From positions 1,240,001 to 1,304,000 of the forward strand of contig JBLWXV010000002.1 in assembly GCA_048267245.1 (NCBI GenBank): a DNA stretch of 64,000 bases, read 5' to 3'. Below, piece after piece: positions 24,527-32,845 of this stretch. Position 1 is the first letter of the stretch. The number at the start of each line of letters is the position of its first letter. Position numbers and translations under genes: made by a program. Origin of the DNA: JBLWXV01 sp048267245 (GTDB taxonomy: Bacteria; Bdellovibrionota; Bacteriovoracia; Bacteriovoracales; Bacteriovoracaceae). The notes below the pieces were generated by a model, which did no database searches, had not been told where the DNA came from, and saw nothing but the letters and a program-made list of their open reading frames with translations.

Positions 24527-26245
24527 GTGGAAATGGGACCTTTAGAGGCGCTCTTAAAAGAGAGCGAAGCTTATTCATCCTTTGATTTGATAGAAAGTGC
24601 CATTGAAGGTGGCTCTCCTCTGGTCAATTATCCCATTCAACCCCTTTATCTGAGCATTCGCTCACTTCCTGCCGAGCGCGCAAGTGACATTCTACCCAGA
24701 CTCTCAAGTGAGCAGCGCCAGGCCTTTATGGATCTCGACCTGTGGAAGCGAGACGACATTGACGTGGACACATTTGACTACTGGCTCGCGGCCTATGCTG
24801 GCTGCGCCGATGATAGTGTTCGTAGCGAATTTATAAAGAGTGCGGAGTTTCTTCTCTACACTAAGAATCGCTTTAATATTTGGACCTTTGATGTAGAAGA
24901 TCCAGAGTATCCCGACCACGACAATTACTTTCTAACTGACGATTCTCTTCTCTTATTTGAGTTTCATGAGTCGTATCCCCACGCCGACGAGGTGAGAAGT
25001 CTGGTGCGAGAGCTCTATGGAGAGCTCGGTGTGGAAAAAGCATATAGCTTCCTCTTTAAAATGGTTTCTGAGGGAGCGCTCTCACTCGCCGAAGAAGAAT
25101 ATCGATTTAAAAAAGAGAGGCTGCGCGATTTTGGATTTGTCGATTACTACGAATCACTTGAACTCATCTCGCCCTTTCCCAAGCTAGAAGTATTAAAGGG
25201 CTATCTTAAAAAGAAGACCAGCTTGACTCCTAAGCTAGATGGCAACGCTCTAAAACAAGCTCTCCATCACTCTGCGGTTGCAAGTTATAAAGAAAAAATC
25301 GGACCACTTAGCGATGAAATGCAGAAGGTTAAAAATAAAGAGCGTCTAGACTTTCTTACCTTTAGTTTTATTCGCCTAGTGAATGCTTCGGTGGAAATTG
25401 ATGGCGCACTTAAAGAGGGGACAGTGGCCATGGGCAGAGTGGGGCGCAAGACTAGACAGCGCTTATTACTTGGCCTTGACTACCTAAGAAGCCTCGCAAA
25501 CTCGGGAGAACTCGCGCTAAGTGGTGAAGAGGGAGTTTTAGAGCGCTTTGATTTTGGCGATCTCTACCGCATCGGTCACACTTTAATCTCAACTCTTCAG
25601 CGCCCCCTTAAAAGAGAGCTTGCAAAATATGGGATGGAAGAGAGTGAGGAGAGTTTTCTGGGGGCAACTTGGAATGACTTACTTGATTTAATCTTCAATG
25701 AGACATTAAAGTCGCGAGTTGAAAGTGGTGTGGGTGGTAGTGCCAAAGACGTTGAAAGCTATCAAGACTTTGAGACTATTTCTGCTGAGGCGCAAACCTT
25801 GCTCGAGTCTCTGCCCTTTGTGAAGCGCTTTCATCAAGAGATTGAGTCTCTTAATTCTGCGGGAAGACTTCAGAGCTCATACTATATCAATTACGCCATT
25901 GAAGATATTGATTACGAAGCCATCCTTATTTCTAGTTTTGCCAATAATTTCCTGAGTGCCTTTAAGGCCAATGTTGGTGCTGGCAAGCTTGGACTCACCA
26001 TGAGTGAGTTTAGAATCTTTGTGGGAAAGGTTCTCAATTCCAATCAAGATCTATTGGATTTTGAAGAACTCAAAGAGCCGATAAATTCTTTTCTTAAACT
26101 CTATGGTCTAGCTGGGATTAGTGCAAAAGCACAGTATCTCTACACGCTTCTTAAGAATCAACTTGAAGGCTATGACTATCAGAATATGGGAGATGATGAA
26201 TTCAAGCACGTGGGAGGGCCAATTCTTCTACACGCTAAGAATTGA
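24527..26245 (+). CDS. DUF6178-like protein of unknown function
   Basis: A 572-residue, acidic, helix-rich soluble protein without signal peptide. The N-terminal stretch PIQPLYLSIRSLPAERASDILPRLSSEQRQAFMDLDLWKRDDI resembles, from memory, a deltaproteobacterial domain family (DUF6178); I cannot verify this. GTG 24527 has GGAG 6 bases upstream. It abuts, end to end, a convergent gene starting its stop at 26246. No catalytic motif is evident. It sits at the edge of a block of unrecognised genes next to a CpaF-type ATPase. Confidence 0.7.
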   Translation: MEMGPLEALLKESEAYSSFDLIESAIEGGSPLVNYPIQPLYLSIRSLPAERASDILPRLSSEQRQAFMDLDLWKRDDIDVDTFDYWLAAYAGCADDSVRSEFIKSAEFLLYTKNRFNIWTFDVEDPEYPDHDNYFLTDDSLLLFEFHESYPHADEVRSLVRELYGELGVEKAYSFLFKMVSEGALSLAEEEYRFKKERLRDFGFVDYYESLELISPFPKLEVLKGYLKKKTSLTPKLDGNALKQALHHSAVASYKEKIGPLSDEMQKVKNKERLDFLTFSFIRLVNASVEIDGALKEGTVAMGRVGRKTRQRLLLGLDYLRSLANSGELALSGEEGVLERFDFGDLYRIGHTLISTLQRPLKRELAKYGMEESEESFLGATWNDLLDLIFNETLKSRVESGVGGSAKDVESYQDFETISAEAQTLLESLPFVKRFHQEIESLNSAGRLQSSYYINYAIEDIDYEAILISSFANNFLSAFKANVGAGKLGLTMSEFRIFVGKVLNSNQDLLDFEELKEPINSFLKLYGLAGISAKAQYLYTLLKNQLEGYDYQNMGDDEFKHVGGPILLHAKN

Positions 26246-26617
26246 TTAATCTTTAGGAAAGAGAGTTTTAAAAATTATCTCGAGATTATTATTGAGGTGA
26301 GAGTCGGGCCTTGCGAGCTGAGTACTGATTTCTCCCTCTAGCATATCCCTATAATCTTGAATTTCTGCCAGAGCGAAGTCTTCTTGTGGATGTTGAGTGG
26401 CGTTGGGAATCGCACCTGAGAAGACAATTTCCATCTTTCTCAGTCGATCTTCCTCTTCTTCGAGAAAAGCCATGGTCTCAAAAGTTTGCGACATTGCCTC
26501 GGCGGTTTTTTTGACTGTTGGACGCTCTTCATAAACGAGATCTAAGACATCCTCAAAGCCTTCAAGCTCTTTCATTTTCTGCTGAGAAATTCTGTGGCGT
26601 CCGATCTTCTTTACCAA
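26246..26617 (-). CDS. Small acidic helical protein, unknown
   Basis: A 123-residue protein, highly charged and helical, with a Glu-rich middle (FLEEEEDRLRKMEI). There is no membrane segment or signal peptide. The TTG start at 26617 has AAGG about 6 bases upstream, overlapping the stop region of the preceding gene, so it is probably coupled to that gene. Its stop codon directly abuts the convergent 572-residue gene. No family recognised; it might be a partner of the protein encoded just upstream. Confidence 0.6.
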   Translation of the reverse strand: MVKKIGRHRISQQKMKELEGFEDVLDLVYEERPTVKKTAEAMSQTFETMAFLEEEEDRLRKMEIVFSGAIPNATQHPQEDFALAEIQDYRDMLEGEISTQLARPDSHLNNNLEIIFKTLFPKD

Positions 26618-26626
26618 GTTAACCTT

Positions 26627-27121
26627 CTACTTTGTGGGAGGGGATAGCTCTTTAGAGAGTGCCTCTAAGAAGAGCGCCTCTTTTGAGAGCTTGCGCACAA
26701 GTCTCATTTTCTTAGTGCGCTCTTTGAGCGAGTCTACAATAGACTCGGGCGAGCTGTTGACAATTTTATCGGCCAAGAGATCTGACTTAGAGAGCTTGGC
26801 AAGCTCCTTGTTGTTGAGTCTCTTACTGGGTCTTTTGAAATGTTTAGGAAGCGCGTCTACACTTTCAACCACAATAAAGTGAGGGTGAAAGGCAAGAGTG
26901 GGATTCACAATATAAATGGGGTAGGGGACGGTTGTCGAAATCCCTAGGTTTTTCATTTCGAGATAGAGGGTATCGAGTCGCGAATTAATGGCCTCTAAAT
27001 CATCGCCACCTAAGACGAGATAGAGCGGGCACTTGCCTGCATTATAGCGCGCCAGTCGCTCGCGAAGTGAATCTGGTGAAAAACTATTGAGAGTTAACTC
27101 TTCATAGACGGGAAGCTTCAT
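26627..27121 (-). CDS. Unknown soluble protein, co-transcribed with the next small gene
   Basis: About 164 residues from ATG 27121 (frame open to an ATG at 27166 with no visible Shine-Dalgarno). It has an alternating beta/helix character: KCPLYLVLGGDDLEAINSRL, a TVPYPIYIVNPTLAF strand, FIVVESVDALPKHF, then a Lys-rich helical tail. No motif recognised. If 27121 is right, there is a roughly 93-bp divergent promoter region to the gene starting at 27215. GAGG lies only 4-5 bases before this ATG, so the start is uncertain. It precedes the 123-residue gene by 9 bp. Confidence 0.6.
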   Translation of the reverse strand: MKLPVYEELTLNSFSPDSLRERLARYNAGKCPLYLVLGGDDLEAINSRLDTLYLEMKNLGISTTVPYPIYIVNPTLAFHPHFIVVESVDALPKHFKRPSKRLNNKELAKLSKSDLLADKIVNSSPESIVDSLKERTKKMRLVRKLSKEALFLEALSKELSPPTK

Positions 27122-27214
27122 TCTCCTCAGTATAATCGCTGTTGCTTTAACTGCAAATTCTTCCATTGTATGGAGTCACCTTTGCCGACTACAATAGTGA
27201 GTAGTGGAGGATTA

Positions 27215-27904
27215 ATGCTCAGTTATCCCAATGTCGTCATGCCTGACGCTTTTACTTTTCTTTTGCGCTCTAACATGCAAAGTAGCGGCAAAGTATTTAC
27301 GCAACTTCAGATCTACGTCGCTCGCGAGGCAGACCTCAGCGCCATTGTCGCCCGTTGTTTTAAGTCGATTGACCCCGAGCTAAGGGTGGATGGAATTATT
27401 AAGAGTTTGGGGTGGCATGGTTTTAGAGATCACTTGGCCTCGCTCTATATTGAGCGCGCGCGTTTGGGGTATTATCCTAAGAAACTCGACACTACTGCTG
27501 TCACAGAAATAATTCACTTTGAAGAAAATCTCAAAGACTATACGGTTCAAGGCTATTCTCGGGCTTTTTTGCTTGGCTTTTATTTAAAGCTGATGCTTCT
27601 CGATCAGAACTCAAGTACTCCTGGTGCAAAACTTCAAGATCTTCTCATTCGTGACGAAGTCGTGTCTCATCTCGAATTTGCTAGAGGTCGAAGTATTAAG
27701 ATTGATTTTCTACTCTTAACACTTCAGCACCTCGATCAGTTCTTTGGGCGCGCGAAATTAAGCGCCTACCTAGAAACTCAAAAGTCATATAAGGACATGT
27801 ATCAACTTCTCACAAATGAACAGCGCTTTTGTCTATCAAGAAATCTTCTCGCTTATGGGTCGAGTATTGGTGAGACAGAAATGTTTCTTGAGGCCGGGGC
27901 TTAA
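27215..27904 (+). CDS. Unknown protein upstream of, and coupled to, the CpaF-type ATPase
   Basis: About 229 residues from ATG 27215, which has GGAGG 4 bases upstream; the frame is open to ATG 27170 without a ribosome site. The protein is soluble and mostly helical (IIKSLGWHGFRDHLASLYIERARLGYYPKKL). Spacing to cpaF is 2 bp, indicating an operon and perhaps translational coupling. No family recognised. Its position suggests an adaptor or regulator of the ATPase (inference). Confidence 0.65.
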   Translation: MLSYPNVVMPDAFTFLLRSNMQSSGKVFTQLQIYVAREADLSAIVARCFKSIDPELRVDGIIKSLGWHGFRDHLASLYIERARLGYYPKKLDTTAVTEIIHFEENLKDYTVQGYSRAFLLGFYLKLMLLDQNSSTPGAKLQDLLIRDEVVSHLEFARGRSIKIDFLLLTLQHLDQFFGRAKLSAYLETQKSYKDMYQLLTNEQRFCLSRNLLAYGSSIGETEMFLEAGA

Positions 27905-27906
27905 TT

Positions 27907-28971
27907 ATGAGTGAAATTTCAAATGTTAATTCAGATAATACTGTGTGGAAGCTCCTAAGTGATCTCTCGACCAAGAAGGGAATTACAGAGATTGTCATCA
28001 ATGACCCTAAGCGAGTCTTTGTAGAGCGCGAGGGAAATTTCATTCAACTCAATGTCGGCTTGGCCTCAAGTGACATTGAAGAGTTTTGCCAGGACGTGGC
28101 CAAACTCAATCAGCGCCACCTCAATCACGAACATCCAATTCTCGATGGAAATTTACCAGATGGCTCGCGCATAAATATCATTAGACCCCCCTATGCCCAC
28201 AGTAGCTCGGCAATCACTATTAGAAAGTTCCTGCGCTCGATTAAGAGCTTTGATGACTCACCTATGGTTTTTAGCTTAGGTCCTAAGTGGGTGCTCTTTT
28301 TAAAGGCGATGGTTAAGGCGCGAATGAATGTGATCATTTCGGGCGGCACAGGTGTGGGAAAGACGACTTTTATGAATTTGCTCCTAGGCGAATTGCCTCC
28401 AAGTGAGCGTGTGGTCACGATCGAGGACACCCTCGAGCTTTCATTTAAAATTCCTAATCTTGTGCGCCTTGAGAGCGGTACCAAAACAATGATGGGTGAT
28501 GGTGGCCTTTCAACTCGCGAGCTAGTTAAAAACACTCTGAGAATGAGACCCGACCGCATTATTATTGGCGAGATTAGAGGCGGAGAGTTCTTTGATTTAT
28601 TGCAAGCGATGAACACTGGTCACGAGGGAAGTATGTCTTCTTTGCACGCCAATAACCCTAGTGAATGTTTTAATCGCATGGAAAACCTCTACCTTATGTC
28701 TGGTCACGAGGTACCTTTCCAGGTTATTCGAAGACAAATTGCAAGTGCTATTGATTTTGTGATTCAACTCTCGCGCGACCGCGATGGCAAGCGCGTGGTT
28801 TCTGAGATTCGCGAAATCACAGGCATGGAATCTGCCAATATGCTCTCACAAGTGATTGGTCATCACGATGATGGAGAGTTGCTCTTTTCAGGAATTACTC
28901 CAAAGAATATGGATCGCCTGCACGCGGCTGCCGGACTGCCTCTTGATTTCTTTGGCGATGTGAAAGTCTAG
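27907..28971 (+). CDS. cpaF: CpaF/VirB11-type secretion ATPase, orphan
   Basis: A 354-residue type II/IV secretion superfamily ATPase. The N-terminal domain (ITEIVINDPKRVFVEREG) is followed by Walker A GGTGVGKTT at 146-154, an Asp box (TIEDTLEL), the Walker B region RPDRIIIGEIRGGE, and the His box GHEGSMSSLHAN. CpaF ATPases form cytoplasmic hexamers that power tad pilus or other secretion systems. No tadB/tadC, prepilin or secretin gene is present in this window, so it is an orphan here. It ends in a 4-bp convergent overlap with deoC. Confidence 0.88.
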   Translation: MSEISNVNSDNTVWKLLSDLSTKKGITEIVINDPKRVFVEREGNFIQLNVGLASSDIEEFCQDVAKLNQRHLNHEHPILDGNLPDGSRINIIRPPYAHSSSAITIRKFLRSIKSFDDSPMVFSLGPKWVLFLKAMVKARMNVIISGGTGVGKTTFMNLLLGELPPSERVVTIEDTLELSFKIPNLVRLESGTKTMMGDGGLSTRELVKNTLRMRPDRIIIGEIRGGEFFDLLQAMNTGHEGSMSSLHANNPSECFNRMENLYLMSGHEVPFQVIRRQIASAIDFVIQLSRDRDGKRVVSEIREITGMESANMLSQVIGHHDDGELLFSGITPKNMDRLHAAAGLPLDFFGDVKV

Positions 28972-29636
28972 TAACTTCCTGGCTTGACCTCAAGTCCTTT
29001 GATGATAGAAACCCCCGAGGATGTTCCGAGGCGATTTGCTCCGGCGGCAATCATCGCCTCTGCACTTTCTAAGTCGCGTATGCCACCACTGGCCTTCACG
29101 CCTACATCTTTTCCCACGGTCTCTCTCATGAGTTTTACAGCATGCAAACTAGCGCCACTTGTGGAAAAACCGGTGGATGTTTTCACAAAATCGGCCCCGG
29201 CATTCACACTGGCCAGGCACGCATTAATGATTTCTTCATCACTTAACTGACACGTCTCAAGAATGACCTTGAGTGTGTGTGAGGCGCATGCCAATTTTAC
29301 CGTTCGAATATCGTCTTCAAGCTCGCTCCACTTTTTTTCCTTGGCGAGATAGATTGGAATGACCATATCGATTTCGCTCGCGCCCAGCGAAATAGCCTGT
29401 GTCGCTTCGATCGCCTTGATGTCACTATAAGTGTAGCCCAGTGGAAATCCGATCACTGTACACACCTCTGGATCATTGCCTTTTAGTAGGCTCGCAGCAA
29501 ATTCAACCCAGCGCGGAGGCACGCACACTGTTTTAAAGCCGAACTCGATCGCCTCCTGGCAGAGCACCTCATATTGCTTTTGAGTCGCTATGGGAGAGAG
29601 AAGGGTGTGGTCGATAGTGCTTGAAATCGTGTTCAT
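28968..29636 (-). CDS. deoC: Deoxyribose-phosphate aldolase
   Basis: A 222-residue class I aldolase. It has the Schiff-base Lys at K152 in ADFVKTSTGFSTSGA, the activating Lys at K181 in GVKASGGIRD, and the Asp in SEIDMVIP (D90). It cleaves 2-deoxyribose-5-phosphate to glyceraldehyde-3-phosphate and acetaldehyde, letting the cell use DNA-derived deoxyribose. GAGG 6 bases before ATG 29636 decides the start over the ATG at 29648. No deoA/deoB/deoD genes lie nearby. Confidence 0.95.
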   Translation of the reverse strand: MNTISSTIDHTLLSPIATQKQYEVLCQEAIEFGFKTVCVPPRWVEFAASLLKGNDPEVCTVIGFPLGYTYSDIKAIEATQAISLGASEIDMVIPIYLAKEKKWSELEDDIRTVKLACASHTLKVILETCQLSDEEIINACLASVNAGADFVKTSTGFSTSGASLHAVKLMRETVGKDVGVKASGGIRDLESAEAMIAAGANRLGTSSGVSIIKGLEVKPGSY

Positions 29637-29681
29637 GGAGTACCTCATTTACTCGGTCAATTAGGTCTTTTTATGCTCTCT

Positions 29682-29711
29682 TTGTCGAAACTTTTAGGCA
29701 AGTGGTATGAT
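29682..29711 (+). promoter_or_regulatory. Candidate sigma-70-type promoter of the acyl-CoA desaturase gene
   Basis: TTGTCG (29682-29687), an 18-bp spacer, then TATGAT (29706-29711). The transcript would start near 29718, giving a 5' leader of about 44 bases to the GTG at 29762. It lies in the deoC/desaturase divergent region. Confidence 0.45.
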
Positions 29712-29761
29712 CCTAGGTATAGTTGTCGTATCCAATGAATGGAAGACACACGGGGGTCACG

Positions 29762-30913
29762 GTGGATAAAGAAAATAAATTGGGCAAATACGCTCTGCCC
29801 AATATCAACTGGACAAATTCTCTTTTTCTAGCACTTAGTCCAATTGTTTCAATTGCCTTAGTTGTTGCTCACTTTGCCTATGAAGGCTGGTCGTGGGGAG
29901 CATGGGCACTTGCAATTTTCTTCTACTTTGCAACTGGTCTGTCTATCACTGCTGGTTATCACCGCCTCTTTAGTCACAAAGCTTATCAGGCCAGTGCGCC
30001 AGCGAAACTTTTCTTTCTTCTCTTTGGCGCCGCCGCATTTCAAAACAGCTGCCTCAAGTGGTCTGCCGATCACCGTCGCCACCACCGCCATGTCGACACC
30101 GAAGAAGATCCATACAATATCAACGAGGGATTTTTCTACGCACACATGGGTTGGATTCTACTCAAAGAAAAGCCTGAGTACGCCGACAATTACTCTAATG
30201 CTAAAGATCTCACGAGTGACAAGCTTGTGATGTTCCAACACAAATTCTATCTTCCTATCGCGGTCTTTATTGGCATCATCTTACCCGGACTCATCGGTTA
30301 CGCTGCTGGCTTTCCCTTGGGTGGTCTTGCCCTGGCCGGGTTAGGGCGCGTTGTCTTTGTTCACCACGCGACTTTCTTTATCAATAGCCTTTGTCACAAG
30401 CTTGGCAGCCAGCCATACACTGACAAAAATACCGCCCGCGATAGCTTTATCATGGCGCTCTTCACTTATGGTGAGGGCTATCACAATTTTCACCACCGCT
30501 TTCAATTTGATTACCGCAACGGCATCAAGTGGTACCACTTTGATCCTTCAAAATGGCTCATCAACTCGCTAGAGTGGATGGGGATGGCCCGCAACAAGAA
30601 GCGCGTTCCCCTCGATGAGATCCTCAAGGCGCGCTTTATGATGGCGCAAAAGAATCTCGAAGCTAAGTTTGAAAATAAGCTTCCGATCTCTCCCTCTCTT
30701 GAACTTCTTAAAGAGAAGATCGAACTCACCCTCGCTCGCATGGAAGAGGTAAAGAGTGAGATTAAGCGCGAAATGCACGAGCGCTCAGACGAAGCGGCCC
30801 ACAATCTGCTTGAGAAAAAGCGCAAGCTTGAAAAGCGCATGAACAATCTAGCTCACGAACTTCATCTTCTGCTAAAAGTTTGGAGTATTGAAACTAAGAT
30901 GGTTGGGATTTAA
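29762..30913 (+). CDS. Acyl-CoA Delta9-type fatty acid desaturase
   Basis: A membrane di-iron desaturase of about 383 residues with three His boxes in the acyl-CoA desaturase form: HRLFSH, HRRHHRH and HNFHH (GEGYHNFHHRF). Hydrophobic segments occur in pairs between them. The last 90 residues form a coiled coil (KIELTLARMEEVKSEIKREM and further), an extension beyond the usual desaturase domain. Possible starts are TTG 29723, ATG 29735 and GTG 29762; only the last has a G-rich site (GGGGG, 5 bases upstream), so it is used here with low certainty. It probably makes monounsaturated acyl chains for membrane lipids. A strong terminator follows. Confidence 0.88.
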   Translation: MDKENKLGKYALPNINWTNSLFLALSPIVSIALVVAHFAYEGWSWGAWALAIFFYFATGLSITAGYHRLFSHKAYQASAPAKLFFLLFGAAAFQNSCLKWSADHRRHHRHVDTEEDPYNINEGFFYAHMGWILLKEKPEYADNYSNAKDLTSDKLVMFQHKFYLPIAVFIGIILPGLIGYAAGFPLGGLALAGLGRVVFVHHATFFINSLCHKLGSQPYTDKNTARDSFIMALFTYGEGYHNFHHRFQFDYRNGIKWYHFDPSKWLINSLEWMGMARNKKRVPLDEILKARFMMAQKNLEAKFENKLPISPSLELLKEKIELTLARMEEVKSEIKREMHERSDEAAHNLLEKKRKLEKRMNNLAHELHLLLKVWSIETKMVGI

Positions 30914-30933
30914 TTAAAAAAGAAATTAAGAAT

Positions 30934-30966
30934 AAAAAAAGCCACCATTTGGGTGGCTTTTTTTTT
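30934..30966. terminator. Bidirectional intrinsic terminator
   Basis: GCCACC (30941-30946) pairs with GGTGGC (30952-30957), flanked by an A run on the left and a nine-T run on the right. It can terminate both the desaturase gene (+) and the convergent exported-protein gene (-). Confidence 0.92.
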
Positions 30967-30968
30967 GT

Positions 30969-32759
30969 CTATCGCCATTGATAGGAAGCGGAGATTTTAT
31001 CTGTCTTACCAGTCGCGAGTTCTAATCTGGCCACCAATCCTTGATCTTTAATCAAGTTAAAGAAAGTTTGAAATGTGAAGGGCGAACCCAGCCAAGCGCG
31101 TCCAAACTCAGCGTAGCTCTCAACAAATTTCTTGCGATCAGAGCGGTAAGTGCGGCCCATTTCCACTAGTGCTTGATAGGCGTCACTCATGGAGCTGTTA
31201 GTATCATCTCTCGCCTTTTCCTTGCATGTCGCGAGATCCCTGGCCTCGCAGAGGTCAAGTTCATCCCCTTCAATGCGAGCACTTTTATCTTCTTGAGTGA
31301 GTTTACTTGAGTAACTACTATCAAGCTCTCGGGCAATTCTTAGGAGGTGAGTTTTGGCATTCTCACTGGCCGCAACCTTCATTAAGTAGCTAGTGATATC
31401 TTCGTTTAGAACCATGTTGAATTCGAGATCGAGGGCCCCAAGGCGGCGCTCATCTGGCAGGTCTAAGGTAAACTCTTGCTTGAGCCCTGTCATGCGACGT
31501 AGGTCTTCAAGTTGATTTTCAAGTTGTCTCCTAGTTGCCTTTGATCTTCTAAATGAGTGCGAGAAGACTCCTTGCATTCTTCTGATGATCTGGCCGGTAC
31601 CAGTGAGTTCAATTCCTTGGGTGCCATAAAAAGCGGTGGTCTCCATGATCTTCGTCATGACGTGACGCTTTTCCTTCGTTTTTAAACTGATTCCGATTTC
31701 CACATCAATTTCAGCACCTTCACTAAATTCTTCTTTAAAGCGCAGAGTATGAATTTGTCCCTTGCCCCAATTGGTCCAGTAGAGAAAGGGCACTCCAAAG
31801 CTAAAGTTTCTAAACTTGCCAGAGGTTCTCAGTGTCTCGCGCGAGCTAGGGTAGATGCCAGCGCCGTCGCCATCATTGGCCAGGACTTGTGAAGCGTGAA
31901 TGTCACCGGCAAGAAAATTTTCAAGCGCCGCGCGAGCAAGGGGACGTCTAAGATCATACTCAAATGAAAAGCGAAGCGTCTCTTCTTTAAAGCGCGAGCT
32001 ATCGACAGAGACCACTGTGGCCGAGCTGAGGACACCGATGGATTTCATCTTTGTCTTTGAGAGCGTGACTTCAACTACGTCTTGAGATTTCTTTGTGATT
32101 GTGGTTTCAAACTCACCCTTCACCACATAGTTTGCACCTGTGGAGAGAAAGAAGGCCGAAAGACCGGCCACAAAATACGCTCCCCCCTCAACTGAATAGG
32201 TGAGGCTCTCTCCCACGTGCCACTTTGTTTCAATCGTGTCAGCGCGCTTTGGTGGAAGAAGTGGTAGCTGGACTTCACCAGCAAAGAGTGAAGTGCTCTT
32301 TCTAATTGAAGTCGCCTTCACTCCGGCCAGTGGGGCAAAGCCGATGTAGGGCCTAACAATATCAAGCGCCGGGCGATCAGTGAGAATGGCCACAAGAGCG
32401 GGACCGACGCCACCTGAAACTTTATAGCGCTTTACCACACGGTAATCGCCAGTGGTTCGCTCTGAATCGTAGAAAGTGAGAGAGTCGTAATTGCTTGAGA
32501 GATCTTCCCTGGTGATGAAGTTTTCTTTGTAGAAATCAAAGAAGATGATGGGGGCCACATCAAACATGACAGAGTCTTTTGAGAGCTCTTCTCCACTTCT
32601 AAAGAGAGTGGAGCCAGTTTGATTTGAGATGCCCGTGTAGCGAAGCATGTACTCACTGCCGTCATAGGTACCTTGTATGCGGGCGAGGTCTTGCGCCCAC
32701 AAATTGGTGGCGAGCAAAGACAAGAGTGCAAGTGAAATGACGTGGCGTGTGAGCGTCAT
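30969..32759 (-). CDS. Large exported protein, unknown
   Basis: A 596-residue protein with a signal peptide (MTLTRHVISLALLSLLATNLWAQD). The start is ATG 32759, preceded by a GGGGGGA run, rather than TTG 32789. The mature part is rich in alternating beta-strand-like sequence in the first 400 residues, then helical and charged (LENQLEDLRRMTGLK). One Cys pair (DLCEARDLATCKE) lies near residue 510. No transmembrane anchor or lipobox is present, so a periplasmic or secreted location is likely. No family recognised. Confidence 0.7.
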   Translation of the reverse strand: MTLTRHVISLALLSLLATNLWAQDLARIQGTYDGSEYMLRYTGISNQTGSTLFRSGEELSKDSVMFDVAPIIFFDFYKENFITREDLSSNYDSLTFYDSERTTGDYRVVKRYKVSGGVGPALVAILTDRPALDIVRPYIGFAPLAGVKATSIRKSTSLFAGEVQLPLLPPKRADTIETKWHVGESLTYSVEGGAYFVAGLSAFFLSTGANYVVKGEFETTITKKSQDVVEVTLSKTKMKSIGVLSSATVVSVDSSRFKEETLRFSFEYDLRRPLARAALENFLAGDIHASQVLANDGDGAGIYPSSRETLRTSGKFRNFSFGVPFLYWTNWGKGQIHTLRFKEEFSEGAEIDVEIGISLKTKEKRHVMTKIMETTAFYGTQGIELTGTGQIIRRMQGVFSHSFRRSKATRRQLENQLEDLRRMTGLKQEFTLDLPDERRLGALDLEFNMVLNEDITSYLMKVAASENAKTHLLRIARELDSSYSSKLTQEDKSARIEGDELDLCEARDLATCKEKARDDTNSSMSDAYQALVEMGRTYRSDRKKFVESYAEFGRAWLGSPFTFQTFFNLIKDQGLVARLELATGKTDKISASYQWR

Positions 32760-32845
32760 GATAGAAAATCCCCCCAAAAAAAACTTCAATAAGTTATGAC
32801 CCTTAAGAGGGGGATTCGTAAAGTCAGATAATCTTTAAGGAGCTG

